From contig JAKSTG010000028.1 in NCBI GenBank assembly GCA_024402695.1, forward strand, positions 1 to 35,358: 35,358 nt of DNA, read 5' to 3'. The position numbers and the translations under genes are program-made. The notes under the pieces are model-generated. The model was not told the origin of the DNA. It was given only the letters and a program-made list of their open reading frames with translations, and searched no databases. Below are positions 25,128 through 32,481 of this stretch, in pieces. Within the stretch, counting starts at the first letter, position 1, and each line of letters starts with the position of its first letter. The stretch is from Treponema sp. (GTDB taxonomy: Bacteria > Spirochaetota > Spirochaetia > Treponematales > Treponemataceae).

Positions 25128-25784
25128 TTACAAATCTATTTTTTCAAATCGCTTGATGGAAATTGCCAGGCTGGCTGCTGTTCCTGCAAGGTAAAGAATG
25201 ATGCCAGTAGCCAGTACCCACAGCTGACTTAATGCAAAGTGAGTGTCGTTCAGGCTTTCCATTCCCGGGAAGAAGTGCAGAGATTCTCCAATGGTGATGA
25301 TGAGAGTTGCTGCAATTCCAAAAAGAAGAAATGGGATTCCAAGTTTGTATGCGGTCTTGAAAAACTTTCCTACGAAAATTGTATTGAAGGCTGCAAAGAT
25401 CATAAGGTTCCAGCCAAGGTATGCGTAGTTTGCATTCATCAGTGTGTTGATTGAATACGGAACAACATCGGCAAGAAAGGTCATTCTTATTTGAGTCAGA
25501 ACAAACATAAGGATCCAGGCAAGCATCTGGATTGCAACAGTGAAAATGTATTTTGAGATGACTACATCACGTTTTGCGACCGGCAGCATGGCAGTATAGA
25601 AAATGTCTCCTGATTCACGACAAGCCTGGAAAGATCCGAAGATTCCAAGACATACAAAGAAAGCTCCCAGAAGAATAGGGTACTGGGGAATCAGTGCCAT
25701 AAAAGCAAAGGCAATAAAAACGTAGGATCTTGGTGATGCTGTAAGAAGCATTTCTTTTTTCAGCAGTAAATTTCTTTTGTTCAT
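25128..25784 (-). CDS. ABC-2 type transporter permease
   Basis: The 218-residue protein has six hydrophobic segments and a short basic N-terminus (MNKRNLLLKKEMLL), as in ABC-2 permeases of the PF13346 kind. With the ATPase upstream, it would form an exporter or a lantibiotic/peptide-stress pump; the substrate is unknown. I chose the ATG at 25784 because AGGAG precedes it at good spacing; the frame opens 7 codons earlier only at a TTG. It is the last gene of the abrB-ATPase-permease operon. Confidence 0.85.
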   Translation of the reverse strand: MNKRNLLLKKEMLLTASPRSYVFIAFAFMALIPQYPILLGAFFVCLGIFGSFQACRESGDIFYTAMLPVAKRDVVISKYIFTVAIQMLAWILMFVLTQIRMTFLADVVPYSINTLMNANYAYLGWNLMIFAAFNTIFVGKFFKTAYKLGIPFLLFGIAATLIITIGESLHFFPGMESLNDTHFALSQLWVLATGIILYLAGTAASLAISIKRFEKIDL

Positions 25785-25794
25785 GACAGGCTCC

Positions 25795-26514
25795 TTAAAT
25801 ATCAATTTCTTCTTTTTCCAGACGGACCATTATTTCTTCAAGAGATCCATCTCCCTGGTTCCTGATGAAATCTTCCTTTGATGAGGAATCAACAATCTGT
25901 CCCTGTTTAATGTAAGTGATTGAGTCGGCACATTTTTCCAGGTCGCTTGTAATATGTGTTGAAAAAAGAATTGAAGTTCCCTTGTCACGGAGTTTTTCAA
26001 AGATTGTCAGAAGTTCATCACGGGAAACGGGGTCCAGACCAGAAGTAGGTTCATCAAGAATCAAAAGTTCTGCACCGTGGCTTAAAGCAAGCACCAGGTT
26101 GTATTTTACTTTCATACCTTCTGAAAGTTCCTTAGGCTTTTTGTTTTCGTCCAGTTTGAAAGCTTTCATGTATTTTTCGTAAAGTTCGTCGTTCCATGAA
26201 GAATAAAAACTCTTTGTGATTTTTGTGATTTTTTTGAGAGTTTTCATCGGATAGTAGTTTATGCCACCAGGTGCGTATCCGATAAGCTGCTTGATTTCAT
26301 CTTCGTTTCCAATCATCTCTTTCCCAAAGAAAACTATAGAACCAGAAGAAGGATGAACAAAGTTCAGAATGCTTTTGATTGTAGTAGTTTTACCGGCACC
26401 GTTTCGACCGATGAATCCCATAATGCTTCCTTCCTTCAAGGAGAAACTTACATCTTTAAGTTCAAAGGAAGGATATTTCTTACAGAGATTTTTAATTTCA
26501 AGAACTGTATTCAT
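25795..26514 (-). CDS. ABC transporter ATP-binding protein
   Basis: A 239-residue ATPase with Walker A GRNGAGKT (about 36-43), a signature LSEGMKVKYNLVLAL (about 132-146) in place of the usual LSGGQ, Walker B LLILDEPTSGLD (about 154-165) and switch His in FSTHITSDL (about 187-195). This is the BcrA/YtrB-like group that pairs with ABC-2 permeases. It lies 2 bases after the AbrB-like regulator stop and 10 bases before the permease, so all three are one transcript. Confidence 0.92.
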   Translation of the reverse strand: MNTVLEIKNLCKKYPSFELKDVSFSLKEGSIMGFIGRNGAGKTTTIKSILNFVHPSSGSIVFFGKEMIGNEDEIKQLIGYAPGGINYYPMKTLKKITKITKSFYSSWNDELYEKYMKAFKLDENKKPKELSEGMKVKYNLVLALSHGAELLILDEPTSGLDPVSRDELLTIFEKLRDKGTSILFSTHITSDLEKCADSITYIKQGQIVDSSSKEDFIRNQGDGSLEEIMVRLEKEEIDI

Positions 26515-26516
26515 GA

Positions 26517-26768
26517 TTAGTCCTCCTGTTCGTCGTTTTCATCTTCCGAGGCTTCTGCAGAAGGGAAAACTTTTGCCATAACTTCTGTAAACATGTTTGA
26601 AGGTGGAATGGCAATGCCCCTTTTTTCATCTCCAAGAAGAATCAAGGTATCTCCCGGCTTGATGTTGAAAATTTCCCGGGCTTCTTTTGGAATTACAATC
26701 TGTCCTTTTTCGCCTACAGTGGCTGTCCAGGCATGTTTCCCTTTAGGTGCTTTCTTTTCTTTTTTCAT
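26517..26768 (-). CDS. AbrB/SpoVT-type transcriptional regulator
   Basis: An 83-residue protein whose segment TATVGEKGQIVIPKEAREIFNIKPGDTLIL (about 15-44) is a textbook AbrB/MazE swapped-hairpin DNA-binding domain. The rest is a short acidic tail (EASEDENDEQED). It heads the operon with the ABC ATPase and permease, a triad also seen in Firmicutes. AAGGA precedes the ATG. A 12-bp inverted repeat sits across its own -10 and start of transcription, which suggests autoregulation. Confidence 0.9.
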   Translation of the reverse strand: MKKEKKAPKGKHAWTATVGEKGQIVIPKEAREIFNIKPGDTLILLGDEKRGIAIPPSNMFTEVMAKVFPSAEASEDENDEQED

Positions 26769-26789
26769 GAAAAATCCTTAAGTACTACT

Positions 26790-26825
26790 AGTTTAAAAAG
26801 TTATACAAATCATACTTTTTAAACT
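26790..26825. promoter_or_regulatory. Inverted-repeat operator candidate at the abrB-like promoter
   Basis: AGTTTAAAAAGT (26790-26801) and ACTTTTTAAACT (26814-26825) are a perfect 12-bp inverted repeat with a 12-base spacer. It covers the -10 box, the probable transcription start and part of the promoter spacer, and no T-run follows, so an operator is more likely than a terminator. Confidence 0.6.
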
Positions 26826-26838
26826 TGTTTTATGTCAA
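26809..26838 (-). promoter_or_regulatory. Promoter of the abrB-like/ABC operon
   Basis: On the minus strand TTGACA (26833-26838), 18 bases and TATGAT (26809-26814) give a near-consensus sigma70 promoter, with transcription expected to start near 26802. Confidence 0.7.
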
Positions 26839-26846
26839 TAAAACAA

Positions 26847-26863
26847 ATTATTCTTTGAATAAT
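26847..26863. promoter_or_regulatory. Palindrome over the cls -35 region
   Basis: ATTATTC, a 3-base centre and GAATAAT form a perfect 7-3-7 palindrome that contains the -35 hexamer of the cardiolipin synthase promoter. It may bind a repressor; which one is not known. Confidence 0.35.
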
Positions 26864-26883
26864 CGACTAATATTCTATAGAAT
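26855..26883 (+). promoter_or_regulatory. Promoter of cardiolipin synthase gene
   Basis: TTGAAT (26855-26860), 17 bases and TAGAAT (26878-26883), 8 bases before the ATG at 26892. There is no Shine-Dalgarno in between. Confidence 0.55.
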
Positions 26884-26891
26884 TACCTTCC

Positions 26892-28424
26892 ATGAATAAT
26901 AAAAAGAATCGTTCTAAATTTGTTTCGATTTTTGCTTACAACAAGGTCTTTTATCTTCTCTTAGGTCTTTGCATTCAGGGCATTATTTTGTTTTCTTTTT
27001 TGAAGTGGCTTACTCCCTATATCTCTATTTATTTGGGAGGTACAGTTATTATTTCTGCTGCATTCTGTTCTTATCTTGCCAACAGTTCAGGGAAAAATGA
27101 GTTCAAACTAGTCTGGCTTTTTCCTGTAGTTCTTTTTCCTGTATTGGGGATCTTTCTTTATATCCTTTACCACAATAACGGTGGAGGAAAATGGCTTAAA
27201 AAAGAATTAGAAACAGTAAAGGAAAAAAACAAGAAGTATTTCACTGGAGATTCTTTTTCAGAAAGTGATATGTCGGTTTATCTGAAGAAGTTCGGGAACT
27301 TCCCTTCATATAAAAATTGCCGGTTGGACTTTATGGAGAGCGGTGAAAAATTCTTTGAGAAACTTCTGGAAGATATAAAAAATGCGGAAAACTATGTGTT
27401 CCTTGAGTTTTTCATTTTATATCCTGACAGCGCTTTTGAACGGCTTATAGAACTTTTAAAAGAGAAAGTTTCACAAGGGGTTGAAGTAAGAATGATGTTC
27501 GATGCCTTTGGTTCTATAGCTCTTTCTACTAAAAGAAATTTGAAGTACCTTCGTTCTCTTGGAATAAACGCAGTTATTTTTCTTCCGATTGTTCCTTTTT
27601 TCTCCACACATCAGAACAACCGTGATCATAGAAAAATTGCAGTAATCGATAACAGAATTGCCTATACAGGTGGCGTGAATATTGCAGATGAATATATGAA
27701 TTATATTCATCCCCGTTTTGATTACTGGAAAGATACGGGAATCAGAATCGAGGGGCCTGCCGTAAAAACTTTCACGGGCATGTTTCTTGAAAACTGGAAT
27801 ATTTCTACAAGAAAAAAAGACCGTTCCGAAGATACTGACTGGTTTTTCCAGAAAACCGAAACTTCATTTCCAGAAAACGGGATTACCATTCCTTATGGGG
27901 ATGATGCGTTAAATAACGAAGACCTTGCAGAAAATATCTACATGAATATTCTGGGCAAGGCAGAAAAGTATGTTCACATTACGACTCCTTATTTCATTGT
28001 CGATAACGGTTTGAAGGAAGCTCTTTGTTTTGCAGCAAGTAGAGGAGTGGAAGTAAAAATGATTCTTCCTGCTAAGGCGGATCATTTTATTACTTTCTGC
28101 GTCGGTCGTGTATGTCTCAAGGAACTGATTGAATGCGGAGTGCAGGTCTACGAATACCTGCCGGGATTTATTCACGCTAAAGAATTTATTTCAGATGACT
28201 GCAGGGCTACAGTGGGCTCAGTAAATCTTGATTTCAGGAGTTTGTTTCATCATTTTGAATGTGGCGTTTATCTTGAGAACACGAACATGACTGCAATAAT
28301 GGAAGAGGATTTCAATAATGTGCTTTCTCAGTGTCATCAGATTACGATAGACGAGTATAAAAAGATTTCGAAAACAAAAAGGTTTATAGGATGGTGCTTC
28401 AAGATCTTAGGGCCGATGATGTAA
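26892..28424 (+). CDS. cls: Cardiolipin synthase (phospholipase D family)
   Basis: This inner-membrane enzyme joins two phosphatidyl groups to make cardiolipin. The 510 residues contain N-terminal membrane helices (about 17-35, 45-63 and 72-93) and two HKD motifs: HRKIAVID (H246, K248, D253) and HAKEFISD (H428, K430, D435), each followed by the usual GGVN or GSVNLD stretch. Length and order fit ClsA-type enzymes. It is divergent from the AbrB-like operon and ends in a bidirectional terminator. Confidence 0.94.
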   Translation: MNNKKNRSKFVSIFAYNKVFYLLLGLCIQGIILFSFLKWLTPYISIYLGGTVIISAAFCSYLANSSGKNEFKLVWLFPVVLFPVLGIFLYILYHNNGGGKWLKKELETVKEKNKKYFTGDSFSESDMSVYLKKFGNFPSYKNCRLDFMESGEKFFEKLLEDIKNAENYVFLEFFILYPDSAFERLIELLKEKVSQGVEVRMMFDAFGSIALSTKRNLKYLRSLGINAVIFLPIVPFFSTHQNNRDHRKIAVIDNRIAYTGGVNIADEYMNYIHPRFDYWKDTGIRIEGPAVKTFTGMFLENWNISTRKKDRSEDTDWFFQKTETSFPENGITIPYGDDALNNEDLAENIYMNILGKAEKYVHITTPYFIVDNGLKEALCFAASRGVEVKMILPAKADHFITFCVGRVCLKELIECGVQVYEYLPGFIHAKEFISDDCRATVGSVNLDFRSLFHHFECGVYLENTNMTAIMEEDFNNVLSQCHQITIDEYKKISKTKRFIGWCFKILGPMM

Positions 28425-28462
28425 AAAAAAAGGTGATTACTGCAAACGTAATCACCTTTTTT
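28423..28462. terminator. Bidirectional terminator between cls and xylanase
   Basis: AAAAAAGGTGATTAC (28426-28440) pairs with GTAATCACCTTTTTT (28448-28462) around a 7-base loop, with T-runs on both strands. A second hairpin, CGTTAATC/GATTAACG, follows at 28468-28491 before the convergent xylanase gene. Confidence 0.93.
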
Positions 28463-28512
28463 ATTTTCGTTAATCTTATAAAGGATTAACGTTTTCTATA
28501 TTCAAGTATGAT

Positions 28513-29718
28513 TTAGATTTTAACATCCATGATTTTTTCACCGTTTAAAGTTTCAATCACATATTTTCCTTTGAAACCTTTTACAGTTACGTTTCCGTTT
28601 TCATCAGTCTTGATGTTTTCTTCTGTGTGCCATTCTTTGTTGATCATATTGTCCAAAGCAGTGTACAGAGGTTTTTCGCTTCCGTCGCGGCGCATAACTC
28701 CACTTGGAGCATTAAGCCACATACCATCCATGAAGTCCCAGCTTGTGTGAGCTGTAACAAGAGGGTGTTCTTCGAAAAGAATGCGGATCATTTCTGTCAT
28801 CTGGTCTTTCTGGCGTTCTTCGAATTCAGGTTTTGAATCGTCGTCGTTGTAGTGCCAGTCATTAAGGTCCACGATGTGTGGTGGGATGAGAGGTCCTGAA
28901 ACCAGAGTGTTTTCTGTGAAGTGGATTGGAATTCCGAACTTTTCAAAACGGGCAAGAACTTCTTCCAGTTTTTCACGTCCCCAGTATCCCTGGTGCTGAT
29001 GACTCTGAAGTCCGATTGTATCGATGCGTACACCTGCATCAAGACAGCGTTCAATAAGTTCAGCATATTTTTCTGACATGTTGAAATCGTTAATAAGGAA
29101 GGTTCCTTCAGGATTGTATTTTACACACTGGTCGAACATGGTCTTTACGATTCCAACCTGGCCCAGTTCTTTACAGAGTCTTGTGATGGCGTTGTCGTAG
29201 CGGTCAAAAACCGGCATGATTACAACTTCGTTGATAACATCCCATTTGTCGATAACGCCTTTAAATCCTTCAACTTCACGCTGAATACGTCCCAGCTGTT
29301 TTTCAAGTATTGTCTTGTTGTCGTATTTAAGGAGCCAGTCACAGCAGGCTGTGTGCCAGCAGAGTGGGTGTCCTTTTACTTCTTTGTCGTGAGCTTTAAG
29401 ATATTTTGCGGCAGCCATACGGTTGTCTGTGAGAGGACGACCTTCTTCGTGTTCAAACTGTCCCCAGTAAAATGGAAGGGTACCGTAGTTGAATACTTTC
29501 AGCCATTTATCTGTGATTTCTTTATATTTTGCAATTGCTGCAGGATTTGGATTTTCGTCTGCTTCAAGTTTTGCTTTTCCAACAAAGTCAAAAGCCCCGC
29601 ATCCGAAAAGGAATTCATGGTTTGTCTGACGAAGGCGCAGTTCTGTATTTGCAACAGGTTTACCGTCTTTTGTTACGTTGATAACGGCGGTAGATTTTCT
29701 TTCTTCTATTTTATTCAT
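28513..29718 (-). CDS. GH10 endo-1,4-beta-xylanase, cytoplasmic type
   Basis: A 401-residue glycoside hydrolase family 10 enzyme cutting beta-1,4-xylan or xylo-oligosaccharides. An N-terminal beta stretch (about 8-40, ending in HEFLFGC) precedes the barrel with HPLCWH (117-122), WDVINE with acid/base E164, and IHFTEN with nucleophile E269. There is no signal peptide or lipobox, so it should act on oligosaccharides brought into the cell. The ATG at 29718 is chosen for its AAAGGAG; the frame opens 10 codons earlier but without family match. The esterase lipoprotein gene lies upstream on the same strand, with a terminator between, so the genes are neighbours but not clearly one transcript. Confidence 0.9.
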   Translation of the reverse strand: MNKIEERKSTAVINVTKDGKPVANTELRLRQTNHEFLFGCGAFDFVGKAKLEADENPNPAAIAKYKEITDKWLKVFNYGTLPFYWGQFEHEEGRPLTDNRMAAAKYLKAHDKEVKGHPLCWHTACCDWLLKYDNKTILEKQLGRIQREVEGFKGVIDKWDVINEVVIMPVFDRYDNAITRLCKELGQVGIVKTMFDQCVKYNPEGTFLINDFNMSEKYAELIERCLDAGVRIDTIGLQSHQHQGYWGREKLEEVLARFEKFGIPIHFTENTLVSGPLIPPHIVDLNDWHYNDDDSKPEFEERQKDQMTEMIRILFEEHPLVTAHTSWDFMDGMWLNAPSGVMRRDGSEKPLYTALDNMINKEWHTEENIKTDENGNVTVKGFKGKYVIETLNGEKIMDVKI

Positions 29719-29828
29719 AATAGCAACTCCTTTTATAAAGTATGACACATAAAAGGAGGGATGCCATAAAAAAAGTCCAATAAATTATAAGGATTTTCGG
29801 TTTTCAAAAGATACGGGAAATGCCCCAG

Positions 29829-29860
29829 AAAAGAAAAAGGGGATGCCTGGCATCCCCTTT
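29829..29860 (-). terminator. Terminator after the esterase gene
   Basis: On the minus strand AAAGGGGATG (29851-29860) and CATCCCCTTT (29836-29845) form a tight hairpin followed by TTTTTCTTTTC, 21 bases after the esterase stop. The rest of 29719-29828 holds the xylanase upstream region with a TATAAT-like box but no clear -35. Confidence 0.88.
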
Positions 29861-29880
29861 ATAAGTTTGTTTACTGTTTA

Positions 29881-31764
<1,884 letters not shown>

Positions 31765-31824
31765 CTAGCTTTTTTTTAACTCTAATTTTTAATACCGGTA
31801 ACTTTTATAATTAGTGTTAGTTAA

Positions 31825-31853
31825 ATGTTAAGTTTGAAAAAATCAATTGTCAA
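31825..31853 (-). promoter_or_regulatory. Promoter of the esterase gene
   Basis: A perfect TTGACA (31848-31853), 17 bases and TAACAT (31825-31830) on the minus strand predict a transcript start near 31818 and a leader of about 62 bases with a strong Shine-Dalgarno. Confidence 0.65.
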
Positions 31854-31911
31854 ACAATAACCTTTTCAAAAAGGGGCTTTGGGAGATATTTAAGGAAATG
31901 CCCTTAGGTTT

Positions 31912-31923
31912 TAAAACGTTTTA
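31912..31923. promoter_or_regulatory. Palindrome upstream of the esterase promoter, LacI-type operator candidate
   Basis: TAAAACGTTTTA is a perfect 12-bp palindrome with a central CG, the layout of LacI-family operators that control sugar genes. It lies about 60 bp above the esterase -35, where it could also be an activator site. No regulator gene is in the window. Confidence 0.35.
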
Positions 31924-31931
31924 CTTTGGGC

Positions 31932-31966
31932 AAAAAAAATCCCGCCAGTCAAAATTGACCAACGGG
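31932..31966 (-). terminator. Terminator of the carB transcript, beyond the repeat array
   Basis: Read on the minus strand, CCCGTTGGTCAA (31955-31966) pairs with TTGACTGGCGGG (31941-31952), with G-U pairs, followed by eight T residues. It lies about 510 bases past the carB stop, so the repeat array below would be transcribed as the carB 3' untranslated region unless another terminator acts first. Confidence 0.7.
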
Positions 31967-31971
31967 GGTTT

Positions 31972-32054
31972 TAGGGGGTAAGCAACTTGTTGCGTCCCCC
32001 TAGGAGAAGGGGTAGGCTGCAACGAAGTGCAGCCGCAGGGGAAGGCTTTCCCCT
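31972..32054. repeat. Cluster of three hairpins at the distal end of the carB array
   Basis: Three back-to-back inverted repeats: TAGGGGG/CCCCCTA enclosing GCAAC/GTTGC (31972-32002); GGCTGC/GCAGCC around AACGAAGT (32015-32034); and AGGGGAA/TTCCCCT (32037-32054). GGTAAGCAAC at 31977-31986 is repeated inverted as GTTGCTTACC at 32218-32227, giving a 251-bp segment with 10-bp terminal repeats and a hairpin just inside each end. No ORF here matches any family. Confidence 0.65.
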
Positions 32055-32162
32055 ACGTTCGCTACGCTCACTACCGAGTTTTGCTTTGGTCGCAGAAGGC
32101 TCCCATTTTTGCTACCGCAAAAACCAGCAAAACTCGCACGGCATTTCAGCAATTTACTTTAC
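32052..32162 (-). repeat. 111-bp repeat, copy A
   Basis: It is identical to copy B (32371-32481) at 108 of 111 positions. In the carB direction it starts with the last two codons and stop of a carB tail (GTAAAGTAA) and continues into non-coding DNA with inverted repeat CGAGTTTTGC/GCAAAACTCG enclosing TTTTTGC/GCAAAAA. Its far end is a CTACG triplication (CTACGttcgCTACGctcaCTACC). Confidence 0.88.
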
Positions 32163-32203
32163 AAGTGAATGATATTCTTGGAGAGATTTTACGCCTCCCT
32201 CTC
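32154..32203 (-). pseudogene. Detached carB 3' end (about 15 codons), distal copy
   Basis: The minus strand reads EGGVKSLQEYHSLVK and stop, matching the carB C-terminus EGSVRSLQEYHSMVK. Homology ends near 32203, where a GCAACC/GGTTGC hairpin (32207-32222) begins. It has no start codon or upstream coding part and ends in the same GTAAAGTAA as the real gene. Confidence 0.8.
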
Positions 32204-32291
32204 GTCGCAACCTAACGGTTGCTTACCTAGTTTTGTCAGCTTATGCTGCCAAAACTAGCACCGGCTCAGGCGGATTTGCAAATCTAAAATA
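32204..32291. repeat. Spacer with two hairpins between the detached carB tails
   Basis: GCAACC/GGTTGC at 32207-32222 and a 32-base hairpin at 32227-32258 (CTAGTTTTG/CAAAACTAG enclosing CAGC/GCTG), plus a self-complementary ATTTGCAAAT at 32275-32284. No coding potential or known family is seen. Confidence 0.65.
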
Positions 32292-32372
32292 CTATTTTAC
32301 TAAAGAATGGTATTCCTGCAATGACTTAACTCCGCCTTCGCCTCCATTACCGTTCTTAACAGCAGCGATACC
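32292..32372 (-). pseudogene. Detached carB 3' end (about 26 codons), proximal copy
   Basis: The minus strand reads GIAAVKNGNGGEGG then VKSLQEYHSLVK and stop TAG, matching the carB end GISAVKGGNGGEGS-VRSLQEYHSMVK with few changes, almost all conservative. It begins exactly where 111-bp repeat copy B ends (ATACCT, also present at 32549-32554 at the equivalent place in carB). The frame is open backwards through copy B, but there is no start codon of the usual kind. Confidence 0.85.
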
Positions 32373-32481
32373 TACGTTCGCTACGCTCACTACCGAGTTT
32401 CGCTTTGGTCGCAGAAGGCTCCCATTTTTGCTATCGCAAAAACCAGCAAAACTCGCACGGTATTTCAGCAATTTACTTTAC
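32371..32481 (-). repeat. 111-bp repeat, copy B
   Basis: Copy B starts inside the real carB gene, taking in its last codons and stop (32473-32481), and runs 102 bases beyond. It differs from copy A at three positions: one turns an A-T pair of the main stem into G-U, one lies in the loop of the inner hairpin, and one is outside the stems, so the predicted fold is kept. Confidence 0.88.

Noticed and set aside
31987..32215. Short open frames of about 60 codons on the plus strand in the repeat region
   Set aside because: They read through the 111-bp repeat and hairpins, have no ribosome sites, and coincide with a better explanation (carB tails and structured repeats on the other strand).
32207..32222. 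ACCTAAC/GTTAGGT, which fits the core of an integron attC site
   Set aside because: No partner core lies at the required distance and the surrounding hairpins do not have attC layout. No integron integrase is in the window.
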